Source: JBDRLV01 sp043812755
Lineage (GTDB): Bacteria; Patescibacteriota; Patescibacteriia; UBA9934; GWF2-40-263
Assembly (NCBI GenBank): GCA_043812755.1
Contig: JBDRLV010000043.1
Coordinates: 1 to 31,702, forward strand
Reading direction: 5' to 3'
Length of the DNA stretch: 31,702 bases
Shown here: positions 14,684 to 22,969 of the stretch, one piece after another
Numbering within the stretch: the first letter of the stretch is position 1
Layout of the letters: every line of letters starts with the position of its first letter
The notes under the pieces: model-generated
Database searches by the model: none
The model's input: only the letters and a program-made list of their open reading frames with translations
What the model was told of the DNA's origin: nothing
Made by a program: the position numbers and the translations under genes

Positions 14684-16546
14684 ATGCGTATTCTGGTTGA
14701 CGCACGACACTTAACAAATCCTCACCCAAGCGGTGTTGGCCATTACACCCTGCAACTTATGCAGGCGCTTTTTGAATTGGATAAGGAAAATGAGTATGTC
14801 TTGCTCACAACCGGTCAATCGGTTCCCCCCCTTTTTCCGCCAAAGGCGGACCACTCCGTAGCTTTAGCGAAGGGTGGCAAGAGGGGGCTAGGGGGGGTTA
14901 CCGGCAACCATATTGACCACGCTCACAACCGAACTCCAAACAAACTGCTATCTATCGGATCAATACTGACAAATAATCCAACCCTCGACAGGGTCGCGGC
15001 TAGCGCATCACTTTCGTTCCCCCCCCTTACTAAGGGAGGGCTAGGTGGAGTCTCTCAAAAATTTGACCTTTTGTTCATGCCCAACCTGAACATCACTTCA
15101 ATCCCCAATGACCTTCCCTACATCCTGACAGTACATGACCTGTCATGGAAAATTTTTCCTCATTTTTACTCACACAAAATGCGTTTATGGCACAAACTAG
15201 TTAGGCCAGACGAACTTATCGCTAAGGCTAGCGCAATTATTACCCCATCTGAATCAACAAAGCACGATGTTGTCCGAATGTTTAAAAAGAATCCTAACAG
15301 TATCCGTGTCATTCCGCATGGTGTTTCAGAATCATTCAAACATAAAATGCAACCTGAAGATCATGGTGTGCGATCAAAATATAAACTTCCACAAAACTAT
15401 GCGCTGTTTATTGGCACACTTGAACCACGAAAAAATATCCAAACAATTTTAATAGCAATGGAAGAATACCGAAAAATAAGTGAAAACAATATTCAACTGG
15501 TTATTGCAGGAGCGGTCGGATGGAAATCAACAAAGCTATACAAAAAACTCAGAGAAAAAAACTGGGTTCATCTTCTCAATTATGTTAATGATAAAGACAG
15601 GCCTGCAATCTACAGAAGCGCCCAGTTATTAATTTGGCCTTCATTTTATGAAGGCTTTGGTCTGCCTGTGCTTGAGGCAATGGCTTGTGGTACTCCTGTT
15701 ATCACATCACATACATCTTCAATGCCAGAAATAACAGACAGTGCTGCAATTCATGTTGATCCATACAATCATCACGATGTTGTTATGGCTCTGGAACAAC
15801 TTATAAACTCGCCATCACTTGCTGATAAATTGTGCAGTGAAGGTATTGAGCGCGCTGCTCAGTTCACTTGGCAAAAAGCTGCGCAGGATACTCTTGATAT
15901 TTTTAATAGCATCAACCCTTGCCATCCTGAGCCGAGCCTGAGCGAGCAAAGCGAGTCAAAGGGGAGGCGAAGGACCACATTAAAACTCCCATTAAAACGC
16001 TGGGATTCTTTGGCTTTGCCTCAGAATGACAATATCGAAGAACGAATCGATATCATCAATAAACACGATGAAGTAATTGGTTCTGCGACAAAATCAGAAA
16101 TCTACAAGAATAAACATTTGCATAGAATTGTTCATGTGCTTGTGTTCAATAAAAAAGGCGAAATGGCTCTACAGCTTCAGGCAAAAGAAAAATCATTTTG
16201 TCCTTTGCACTGGAGCACGGCTGTTGGTGGCCATGTTCAAAGTGGTGAACGACCAAAAATTGCTGCTACGCGCGAAATGAAAGAAGAAATCGGGATTAAC
16301 TGCGCAATGAAATTTTTTACAAAAAACTTTTTTACATATAAAGATTCTGACCCAAATAATGATCTGACAAAATTACTCTTCTTTTTTAAAACTCAACATG
16401 AAGGCCCTTTTCTGCCCAGACCAGGTGAAGTTGATAGTGTTGAATTCTTTTCGTTTGATCAGATTCAAAGCATGATCAGCAAAGGAGAAAAATTCCATCC
16501 AGAATTACTTTTCTTCCTGGAAAAATACTATAAAATCTACACATAA
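14684..16546 (+). CDS. GT4 glycosyltransferase fused to a Nudix hydrolase domain, with three in-frame repeat insertions
   Basis: A 620-residue fusion. Residues 1-45 (MRILVDARHL...) and 126 to about 410 form a GT4 glycosyltransferase, with FIGTLEPRKNIQ and YEGFGLPVLEAMACGTPVIT. Residues about 452-620 are a Nudix domain of the IPP-isomerase-like group with a perfect Nudix box, GGHVQSGERPKIAATREMKE followed by EIGI. Residues 46-75 and 107-123 are low-complexity, Pro/Gly-rich stretches encoded by repeat DNA, and residues 413-449 between the two enzymes are encoded by a third repeat. Genuine family sequence (RTPNKLLSIG, NPTLDRV) lies between the first two inserts. The two enzymes were probably separate genes once. 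Donor sugar and Nudix substrate are unknown. The gene ends in a strong terminator. Confidence 0.88.
   Translation: MRILVDARHLTNPHPSGVGHYTLQLMQALFELDKENEYVLLTTGQSVPPLFPPKADHSVALAKGGKRGLGGVTGNHIDHAHNRTPNKLLSIGSILTNNPTLDRVAASASLSFPPLTKGGLGGVSQKFDLLFMPNLNITSIPNDLPYILTVHDLSWKIFPHFYSHKMRLWHKLVRPDELIAKASAIITPSESTKHDVVRMFKKNPNSIRVIPHGVSESFKHKMQPEDHGVRSKYKLPQNYALFIGTLEPRKNIQTILIAMEEYRKISENNIQLVIAGAVGWKSTKLYKKLREKNWVHLLNYVNDKDRPAIYRSAQLLIWPSFYEGFGLPVLEAMACGTPVITSHTSSMPEITDSAAIHVDPYNHHDVVMALEQLINSPSLADKLCSEGIERAAQFTWQKAAQDTLDIFNSINPCHPEPSLSEQSESKGRRRTTLKLPLKRWDSLALPQNDNIEERIDIINKHDEVIGSATKSEIYKNKHLHRIVHVLVFNKKGEMALQLQAKEKSFCPLHWSTAVGGHVQSGERPKIAATREMKEEIGINCAMKFFTKNFFTYKDSDPNNDLTKLLFFFKTQHEGPFLPRPGEVDSVEFFSFDQIQSMISKGEKFHPELLFFLEKYYKIYT
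14819..14908 (+). repeat. Repeat inserted in frame into the GT4-Nudix gene (copy 1)
   Basis: A C-run (CCCCCCC) on the left and GGGGGCTAGGGGGGG on the right form terminal inverted repeats. The hairpin CCGCCAAAGGCGG lies inside. It encodes about 30 residues including PPLFPPKADHSVALAKGG and RGLGGV. The skewed composition differs sharply from the surrounding gene. Confidence 0.8.
15002..15055 (+). repeat. Repeat inserted in frame into the GT4-Nudix gene (copy 2)
   Basis: CCCCCCCCTTACTAAGGGAG, then GGCTAGG. It encodes SFPPLTKGGLGGVS, closely matching the ends of copy 1 (PPL...GG..GLGGV). It is probably a shorter member of the same palindromic family. Confidence 0.78.
15921..16031 (+). repeat. Repeat forming the linker of the GT4-Nudix fusion
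   Basis: It starts CCATCCTGAGCC and ends GCCTCAGAATGAC, giving imperfect terminal inverted repeats of the widespread TCATTCTGAG type. Inside are GAGCGAGCAAAGCGAGTC and GGATTCTTTGGC. It is read in frame for about 37 residues between the glycosyltransferase and Nudix domains. Confidence 0.8.
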
Positions 16547-16579
16547 CAACAGCCTTCTAAAAGGCTGTTGTACTTTTTG
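16546..16579 (+). terminator. Terminator after the GT4-Nudix gene
   Basis: A perfect 11-bp stem ACAACAGCCTT/AAGGCTGTTGT with loop CTAA, followed by ACTTTTTG. It starts at the last base of the stop codon. Confidence 0.9.
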
Positions 16580-16606
16580 ACAGCCACAACTCCAATCTGA
16601 TAAGGT
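16577..16606 (+). promoter_or_regulatory. Candidate promoter upstream of the CHC2 protein
   Basis: A perfect -35 TTGACA (16577-16582), an 18-nt spacer and a weak -10 TAAGGT. It overlaps the T-run of the preceding terminator. If real, it gives a leader of about 300 nt before ATG 16911. Confidence 0.4.
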
Positions 16607-16910
16607 TGTCCTACTCTGTCGATTGAGTGATTGCGGGCTGCAAACCCAAAAAAACTCTTTCTAAGAAACAGCCTCAATGTTTGGTAAACACCCTCTGGCA
16701 ACCTGACCAAAAAGAGAGGTTGAACTCTAACGGCTGAGTGGAGAAGTGGTCCTGGTTATACCAGTGCGAAGTGTGTTGCTGAAGGTCGCCCGCGAAGGGC
16801 TAACTCCGATTGATGTGAAGGATAAACTTAGCCATAGCTTATTCAACACAACAACAAGGGGGTCTGATGCAAATACAGCTTCTGTCAGAGGGTACTTTTT
16901 GGAGGAACAC
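16607..16910 (+). other. Long leader or unrecognised coding stretch before the CHC2 gene
   Basis: About 300 bp with no recognised gene. Several short hairpins are possible: CAACC/GGTTG around 16700-16722, CTGGTTATACCAG at about 16752-16764, and GCCCGCGAAGGGC at about 16788-16800. A frame in phase with the downstream gene is open from 16731 (GTG at 16746) and reads like protein (VAREGLTPIDVKDKL, TRGSDANTASVRGYF), faintly helix-turn-helix-like. It has no ribosome binding site of its own, while a strong one precedes 16911. Confidence 0.35.
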
Positions 16911-17303
16911 ATGCCAAGACACAGACGCAATCAGCAAAAAAAGCAAATGCGTCGTATGCGGCGTTTTGGAGCAACTACGCTTGATTGCTATTACAGATAT
17001 GTTCAGGATAACGTGAGCTGGGAAGATCTTCTCCAAAAACTTGGTCTTTCATATAAAAGAAAAGGTGATGGTCTCTGGATTTGTTGTAGATTCCATCAAG
17101 AAAAAACAGCCTCAATGCGCTTGAGTTCAGAAAAAGGACTCTTCTACTGCTACGGCTGTGGTTGTGGTGGAACTCAAATACATTTTATCAGTCGCCTTCT
17201 CAACAGCAGACACGCAACAATCATCTGGTTTTGGAGAAAATTCAAGATCCCATCACCGTTCATTCACCCAGAACTCTACTCATTCAGCTCTGACAAGGGC
17301 TGA
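16911..17303 (+). CDS. Standalone CHC2-type zinc-finger protein (DnaG primase N-terminal domain-like)
   Basis: A 130-residue protein starting at ATG 16911, five nt after GGAGG, one of the few strong ribosome binding sites in the middle of the window. The N-terminus is very basic (MPRHRRNQQKKQMRRMRRFG). Residues about 60-100 form a zinc-binding CHC2 domain: CRFHQEKTASMRLSSEKGLF, then YCYGCGCGGTQIHFI, matching C-x2-H ... C-x2-C of bacterial primase. No TOPRIM catalytic domain follows, so it cannot prime DNA alone. It may bind single-stranded DNA or RNA, or be a relic of a mobile-element primase. It lies between two glycosyltransferase genes to which it has no obvious link. An in-frame upstream extension to 16746 is possible but less likely. 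Confidence 0.78.
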   Translation: MPRHRRNQQKKQMRRMRRFGATTLDCYYRYVQDNVSWEDLLQKLGLSYKRKGDGLWICCRFHQEKTASMRLSSEKGLFYCYGCGCGGTQIHFISRLLNSRHATIIWFWRKFKIPSPFIHPELYSFSSDKG

Positions 17304-17310
17304 TTTTTTG
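17286..17310 (+). terminator. Weak terminator after the CHC2 gene
   Basis: AGCTCT and AAGGGCT form a short stem with one G-T pair and are followed by GATTTTTTG. The stem overlaps the last codons of the gene. Confidence 0.45.
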
Positions 17311-17355
17311 TTGCAACCTAGTGTGGATAGAAAACCGCCCAAAACCTGTTTTTTT

Positions 17356-17364
17356 TGGTATAAT
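17356..17364 (+). promoter_or_regulatory. Extended -10 promoter of the third glycosyltransferase gene
   Basis: TGGTATAAT is a perfect extended -10. Transcription should begin near 17371, so translation most likely starts at GTG 17373, on a leaderless or nearly leaderless mRNA. This rules out the TTG at 17364, which lies inside the promoter. Confidence 0.7.
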
Positions 17365-17372
17365 TGGTGCAT

Positions 17373-18494
17373 GTGAAAGTAGGCATTGACGCAAGAATGT
17401 ATGGCCCGCGCGTGGGGGGTGGCGGTTTAGGTCGTTATACTGAGCAACTCGTTAACGAGTTGCAAAAAATTGACCAAAAAAACCGCTATATTTTATTTAC
17501 CAAACCTGAAAATTTTGAAGATCTTCAGATTACAAATAACAATTTTGAAAAAAAGAAAGTAAACATCCATTGGTACACTCTCAAAGAGCAAGTACTCCTT
17601 GGTCCCTTTCTTGATAAACAAAAATGTGATCTGGTCCACTTCCCTCACTGGAATGTACCACTTGGGCTTAAAACTCCATTTGTTGTAACGATTCATGATT
17701 TAATACTTTTGGACGAACCTCGCTCAGCAAAAGCAACCACAAAAAACCCTTTCATCTATTCTCTAAAATACCTTGGATATAAAAAAGTATTAAAGCATGC
17801 GATTGAATCTTCAAAACACATAATTGCAGTTAGTAATTTTACAAAAGAATCTATATTAAAACATTTCCCTCATGTTCCAGAAAATAAAATCACTGTAGTT
17901 TATGAAGGGGTAACAAAGCTTACCAACAACCAAGACCAACAACCACACAAAGACAGAGCTCAAAATCTACTGTACATAGGAAACGCATATCCTCATAAAA
18001 ATCTTGAAAAACTTCTTCTGGCATTTAAAAAGTTGCTTCAAATCAAACCAAATTGTCATCTTACTCTTGCAGGAAAAAACGATGTTTTTTACCAAAGAAC
18101 AAAAGAAGCTTCTGGAAAAATGCAAATACCAGAATCTAAATTGACCTTCAAACTTGATCCAACAGACAGCGAACTTGTAGAGCTTTATGCATCTGCGTGT
18201 ATCTACGTCTTCCCTTCCCGCATGGAAGGCTTCGGCCTTCCAGCACTTGAGGCTATGCAAGCAGGCGTGCCTATTGCTTGTGCACACGCTGGATCATTGC
18301 CTGAAATAGTTGGTAGTGCTGCAGAATACTTTTCACCAAACAATACTGATGACATCGCGCAAACGCTTGGCAGACTTTTATCAAACCAACAGCTAAGAGA
18401 AAATCTTGTCCAAAGAGGTTTTGAACAAATTCAAAAATACTCATGGACAGAAATGGCAGAAAGAATAATAGACATCTACAACAAACAACTTTAA
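17373..18494 (+). CDS. GT4-family glycosyltransferase
   Basis: A 373-residue GT-B glycosyltransferase. The N-terminus MKVGIDARMYGPRVGGGGLG RYTEQL is a standard GT4 acceptor-domain start. The donor domain has YIGNAYPHKNLEKLLLAFKK and the signature RMEGFGLPALEAMQAGVPIA, with the conserved E-x7-E pattern. The GTG at 17373 is chosen because the extended -10 box ends 8 nt before it. It is followed after 2 bp by the DUF4012 gene, so the two are surely co-transcribed, which ties the DUF4012 protein to glycan assembly. The acceptor and donor are unknown. Confidence 0.9.
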   Translation: MKVGIDARMYGPRVGGGGLGRYTEQLVNELQKIDQKNRYILFTKPENFEDLQITNNNFEKKKVNIHWYTLKEQVLLGPFLDKQKCDLVHFPHWNVPLGLKTPFVVTIHDLILLDEPRSAKATTKNPFIYSLKYLGYKKVLKHAIESSKHIIAVSNFTKESILKHFPHVPENKITVVYEGVTKLTNNQDQQPHKDRAQNLLYIGNAYPHKNLEKLLLAFKKLLQIKPNCHLTLAGKNDVFYQRTKEASGKMQIPESKLTFKLDPTDSELVELYASACIYVFPSRMEGFGLPALEAMQAGVPIACAHAGSLPEIVGSAAEYFSPNNTDDIAQTLGRLLSNQQLRENLVQRGFEQIQKYSWTEMAERIIDIYNKQL

Positions 18495-18496
18495 TT

Positions 18497-21112
18497 ATGG
18501 CAGCTGTACGCAAATCAAAAACAAAAAAAACAAAAGCTGTGAGTCTTAAAAAAACAGCAAAAAAACGCGTTTCCAAAAAAACGCAGAAGGATTTAAGTTT
18601 GACCATAAGTGCCCCAAAAAGCAAAAAAATAATTTCTAATCTGATAGTTCGTACTGCTGAGGCAGAAACTCTTTCTCCTTATGTAGTTTATCTTTCAACC
18701 GCTCAGGAACAAACACAACAAATCCCTCAAGACACACTCGAATCTACAATCAATTTGCTTTCTGTTGAAAATAATTTTGAAGACGAAGATTTATGGGACT
18801 CTGGTAAAACACAATTTGATCTTGAACTAACAAAAGAAGAAATTACTAAACAGCTTTCTGACGAACACAAACCTGCAATAAAACTTCCAATTTTAAAACA
18901 GTTGCCTGTAAATATTTTCCCAACAGAAACCACTTATCAGGAAAATAATGAAGCTAACCAAGAGCTTGTAGCATCAATCATACAAAACCAAGATGATGTA
19001 AACATGATATTTGATATTCCAGAAGACGATGAAGAGTATGTAGACAATAATAATATTATTGAAGAAATCGATGGGTGCTATGTTCTAAATACAAATGAAG
19101 ATCATTCTGATTCTGAACAGCCTTTTGCGATAAATTCACCAATTGTTTGGAAAAGGACCTTAGCAACATTTGTTGCTATTTGTGTTCTCGTTGTGCTTCC
19201 ATTCCAAGCCCTAAACTTTTCAAACAAAATAAAAGAAACAAAAGAAACAGCTCTTTTTGAAAGTAATGTAGCACTCGCCTACATGCAATCAGCAACAAAT
19301 TCAGCACTTGCCTATAACCCACCTCAAGCTGCACAAGAATTTTCAAAAGCAAACAAAAAATTCAGTGCTGCAAAACAAACAATCAATGAACTTGGTTCAG
19401 GTACTTCAATGATTCTATCAGCAATGCCAGTAAGTGGGTCATATGTAAAGACAGCAAAATCGCTTGTTCAGGCTGGAGAATCTCTTTCTCTTGCTGGCTC
19501 AAAAATCGCACAAGGTTTTTCAACATCAGAAATTCAAGCTGATCCAACCCCAACATCCAGACTCAATATTTTGCGTGAATATATAATTTCAGCGCTCCCA
19601 CATCTTATACTTGCAAATGAGCAATTTAAAAATGTTGATGTTGACTTTGTACCTCAAGAGCACCAAAACAAACTGGTTGAAATGAAAAACATGTTGCCTC
19701 CTGTAATTTCATCCTTAAATGAATTTGTAATACTTTCACAACCGTTATTGAACATCTTGGGTGATAATCAAACAAAAAAATATCTGATTGTTTTTCAAAA
19801 TAACACAGAAATTCGCCCAACAGGCGGATTCATGGGAAGCTTTGCAGAAATAAGTTTAAAAGATGGAAAAATCGAGAACATACGCATGCCTGGCGGAGGT
19901 ACATATGATTTACAAGGCAGTTTGCAAGATTTCATTACTGCACCAAAACCTCTTCAATTATTAAATGCGCGTTGGGAATTTCAAGATGCCAACTGGTTTC
20001 CAGATTTTCCAACATCCTCAAAACAAATTCTTGATTTTTATCAAAGCGCAGGGCAACCAACTGTTGATGGTGTAATTGCAATAAACGCAACCTATGTTGC
20101 AGATCTTCTAACTCTTTTTAATCCTTTTGAAATGCCGGAGTATGGAAGAACAATTGATTCAGAAAACTTTTTATTTGAAACACAAAAAATAGTTGAACTT
20201 GAATATGACAAACAAGAGAATCAACCAAAAGCTTTTTTGTCTGATCTTGCTCCAAAAATATTAGAAGAAGTTGAATCATCAAGTGCAGAACAGTATTTAA
20301 AAATCGTTGAACACTTACTTGCTGGTCTTTCTAAAAAAGATATACAAATTTACTTCACTGATAACACGCTTGAAAAAGAAGTAATCAACCATGGTTGGGC
20401 AGGACAAATTCACCAAACAGACGGGGATTATTTAATGATTGTTGATACAAATCTTGGAGGAGGAAAAACAGATTCAGTCATTAAGCAAGAGGCTAAGCTA
20501 CAAGTAGACATCTCCGAAGATGGCACAATCACTAATACTATTACGGTTGAGCGCTCTCACTTTGGATACAGGGGGTCATTATTTGATGGTGTAAACAATG
20601 TAGATTATGTCAGAGTATATGTTCCAAAAGGCAGCAAGCTGTTAAAGGCTGATGGATTTGAAATTCCTGATAGTAATCTTTTTGATGAACCTGATCCAGA
20701 ATGGATCATTGATGATGATTTAAAATACAGGGCCGAAACAGCAAGTATTGATCCTGAAAGCAGGACAAACATCGAACAAGCTCTTGGAAAAACAATTTTC
20801 GGTAACTGGGTTCAAACAAAACCAGGAACAACCTCAAAATATTCTTTCACTTACGAACTCCCTTTTAAAGCAATCGATGTACAAACAAAACAAAGCTTTT
20901 TTGAAAAAATCAAAATATTCATTGGATTCCCAGAAACCAGCAAATATTCGCTTTTGCTTCAAAAACAATCCGGTATCCTAGACAGGTCAATTGTAGTTAC
21001 AATCAACATCCCAGAAAGCATGAGTACACTTTGGTCATCACATGACATACAAAATACACTGTTTACTAATGATCAAGACGCCTTATTCTCAATACTTCTT
21101 GAAAAAAACTGA
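18497..21112 (+). CDS. DUF4012-domain membrane protein
   Basis: An 871-residue protein. Residues 1-45 are extremely Lys-rich, then comes a long acidic, disordered cytoplasmic region. There is one membrane helix at about 219-240 (TLATFVAICVLVVLPFQAL) and a large extracytoplasmic part. The DUF4012 signature QNNTEIRPTGGFMGSFAEIS begins near residue 433 and is followed by GGGTYDLQG and ARWEFQDANWFPDFP. DUF4012 proteins occur beside polysaccharide genes in Actinobacteria and Patescibacteria; their biochemistry is not established to my knowledge. ATG 18497 is 2 bp after the preceding stop; an earlier ATG at 18443 lies inside the glycosyltransferase gene and is rejected. The next gene follows after 8 bp. 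A role in attaching or exporting the glycan is inference. Confidence 0.88.
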   Translation: MAAVRKSKTKKTKAVSLKKTAKKRVSKKTQKDLSLTISAPKSKKIISNLIVRTAEAETLSPYVVYLSTAQEQTQQIPQDTLESTINLLSVENNFEDEDLWDSGKTQFDLELTKEEITKQLSDEHKPAIKLPILKQLPVNIFPTETTYQENNEANQELVASIIQNQDDVNMIFDIPEDDEEYVDNNNIIEEIDGCYVLNTNEDHSDSEQPFAINSPIVWKRTLATFVAICVLVVLPFQALNFSNKIKETKETALFESNVALAYMQSATNSALAYNPPQAAQEFSKANKKFSAAKQTINELGSGTSMILSAMPVSGSYVKTAKSLVQAGESLSLAGSKIAQGFSTSEIQADPTPTSRLNILREYIISALPHLILANEQFKNVDVDFVPQEHQNKLVEMKNMLPPVISSLNEFVILSQPLLNILGDNQTKKYLIVFQNNTEIRPTGGFMGSFAEISLKDGKIENIRMPGGGTYDLQGSLQDFITAPKPLQLLNARWEFQDANWFPDFPTSSKQILDFYQSAGQPTVDGVIAINATYVADLLTLFNPFEMPEYGRTIDSENFLFETQKIVELEYDKQENQPKAFLSDLAPKILEEVESSSAEQYLKIVEHLLAGLSKKDIQIYFTDNTLEKEVINHGWAGQIHQTDGDYLMIVDTNLGGGKTDSVIKQEAKLQVDISEDGTITNTITVERSHFGYRGSLFDGVNNVDYVRVYVPKGSKLLKADGFEIPDSNLFDEPDPEWIIDDDLKYRAETASIDPESRTNIEQALGKTIFGNWVQTKPGTTSKYSFTYELPFKAIDVQTKQSFFEKIKIFIGFPETSKYSLLLQKQSGILDRSIVVTINIPESMSTLWSSHDIQNTLFTNDQDALFSILLEKN

Positions 21113-21120
21113 TTCCTAAT

Positions 21121-22965
21121 ATGACCATAAGCTCCCATCCGCATAAAAATAAACAAAAAGAACACGAGCCTTCTGTGCTTGAAGAACAAAATCCAGATAT
21201 TGCACAAGAGCTAAAAGAAATCTATCAAGATACTGATGGACAAATGCCAGACTTTCAAAATCTTGAACGTGCAGAAAGTTCTAATGTAACAAAATGGCTT
21301 GTTAAACTCATTCTTTCTTTGCTAGTCCTATCAGCTGCTGCATGGGCTGGTTTTTTTGTATGGACTCACAACATTTTTGAAGAAAGCAAGCCTCTTGAAA
21401 TAAGCATTGAGGGACCTGAGGAAGTAAACTCTGGTCAAGAAGTAACATACACTATTCGTTATGCAAACCAAGGAAAAGTTCCTATTGCATCACTTGAGAC
21501 AAAACTGAGTCTTCCGCTTGGTTTTAATGTAACAAATATTACGCCTGAACCATCTGATACAAAGGATACCTGGATTCTTGGTCCAGTCACTGAACGCTCA
21601 GATGGTGCAATTCAAATCACAGGAAAATTCCGTACAGAAACTCAGACATCTCAAGTCATTCAAGCTTTGTTTACATACAAATCAGCAAACTACAACTCAG
21701 AGTTTCAAGAATTAAAATCCATAAAAGTAAATGTTGAAAATTCAGTACTAGTAACTGAAATTTCAGGCCCACAAAAAGCGCTTGCAGGTGATGACGTCAC
21801 TTATACTGTTAATATTGAAAACACAGCGCTTGAAGTCGCAGAGCAGATTGAGCTTTTTGTTGAATTCCCTGATGTATTTTCAGTATCTTCAACACAGCCA
21901 GAAGTGTCTGTTGAGGACTCTCCTGTTTGGATTATAGAAAGCATTGAGCCTGGAGAAAAAGCAGAAATTACAATAACTGGAACCTATACTTCCACTGCAA
22001 CAGGAGAACAAATTGTTACATCAAAAATATTTTTTATAAACACTGATAGTGTAAAATTTCTTCAAGCTACAGCTCAAACAATTACTGACATGCTTGGAGG
22101 AAATCTAGCATTCAATTTAATAGTTGATGGAACCAGTGAAAACCAAACAGCAGACCCAGGTGAAACACTGCTCACTTCGATTTCTTATGAAAATAAAAGC
22201 AATGAAATTATTGAAGGTTTAAAATTCAACATTGAATTCACAGATACAAATGGTAAACTTCCATTTAATGAAGATGGGCTCGAAATCGATCTACCAGAAG
22301 AACTGATCACGCTTCAACCCGGAGATCAAGCAGTTATTGATCTGACAATCCCAATTCTTTCAAATATTGATCTGACAAAGTATTCTGATAAATTCACAAT
22401 GAATTTATCTGCAGAATATGAAAAAGTTGGAAGTATAGAATCAGAACGTTCAATTGCCCATAAGCCTATCACAATTCTTATCAATTCAAACTTAAATGTA
22501 GATACAAAAGCACAATATTATTCTAAAGATGGAGAAACTGTTGGAGATGGGCCACTTCCACCAAAAGCACATGAAACAACAAGTTATGAAATTATTTGGA
22601 CGCTTAAAAACACTATGCATGATATTGAAAACATAACAATGACAACAAAACTTCCTCAGGATGTTGCATGGCAGGATAAAGAAAGAGCAGATATGGGTAT
22701 TCTCACTTTTGACACAACAACACGCATGGTTACCTGGCACATAGATCGCTTGCCAACTAGCACGCCTGAAGCTAGAGCATATTTGCATGTTGCCATAACA
22801 CCGGAGATTGAAGACGTTGGCGCTTTCTTCAAACTCACAAATACTACAACTGTAGAAGCAACTGATACTGTAACTCAAAAAGCTATATCAAGTTCATTTG
22901 ATACAATTACAACTGAGTTGCTGTACGATGAATACGCACACGGAAAAGGGGTGGTGATGGAATAA
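21121..22965 (+). CDS. Membrane-anchored surface protein with four Ig/DUF11-like modules
   Basis: A 614-residue protein with a cytoplasmic tail of about 58 residues, one membrane helix (about 59-80, WLVKLILSLLVLSAAAWAGF) and a large extracytoplasmic part. That part holds at least four beta-sandwich-like modules starting near residues 95, 211, 338 and 477. The first two share a clear pattern: (I/S)xGP(E/Q)...(S/A)G(Q/D)(E/D)VTYT(I/V), as in DUF11/CARDB-type surface repeats. The same membrane topology as the preceding DUF4012 protein and the 8-bp spacing suggest the two act together at the cell surface, possibly as scaffold for the polysaccharide made by this locus. No catalytic motif is seen. 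Confidence 0.8.
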   Translation: MTISSHPHKNKQKEHEPSVLEEQNPDIAQELKEIYQDTDGQMPDFQNLERAESSNVTKWLVKLILSLLVLSAAAWAGFFVWTHNIFEESKPLEISIEGPEEVNSGQEVTYTIRYANQGKVPIASLETKLSLPLGFNVTNITPEPSDTKDTWILGPVTERSDGAIQITGKFRTETQTSQVIQALFTYKSANYNSEFQELKSIKVNVENSVLVTEISGPQKALAGDDVTYTVNIENTALEVAEQIELFVEFPDVFSVSSTQPEVSVEDSPVWIIESIEPGEKAEITITGTYTSTATGEQIVTSKIFFINTDSVKFLQATAQTITDMLGGNLAFNLIVDGTSENQTADPGETLLTSISYENKSNEIIEGLKFNIEFTDTNGKLPFNEDGLEIDLPEELITLQPGDQAVIDLTIPILSNIDLTKYSDKFTMNLSAEYEKVGSIESERSIAHKPITILINSNLNVDTKAQYYSKDGETVGDGPLPPKAHETTSYEIIWTLKNTMHDIENITMTTKLPQDVAWQDKERADMGILTFDTTTRMVTWHIDRLPTSTPEARAYLHVAITPEIEDVGAFFKLTNTTTVEATDTVTQKAISSSFDTITTELLYDEYAHGKGVVME

Positions 22966-22969
22966 CTGG

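Noticed and set aside
16746..16910. Extended CHC2 protein starting at GTG 16746
   Set aside because: A near-perfect ribosome binding site precedes ATG 16911 and none precedes 16746. Because the extension reads somewhat like protein, it is kept as an open alternative, not as the call.
18443..18496. Earlier ATG for the DUF4012 protein
   Set aside because: It lies inside the end of the preceding glycosyltransferase gene; ATG 18497 directly after its stop codon is the natural coupled start.
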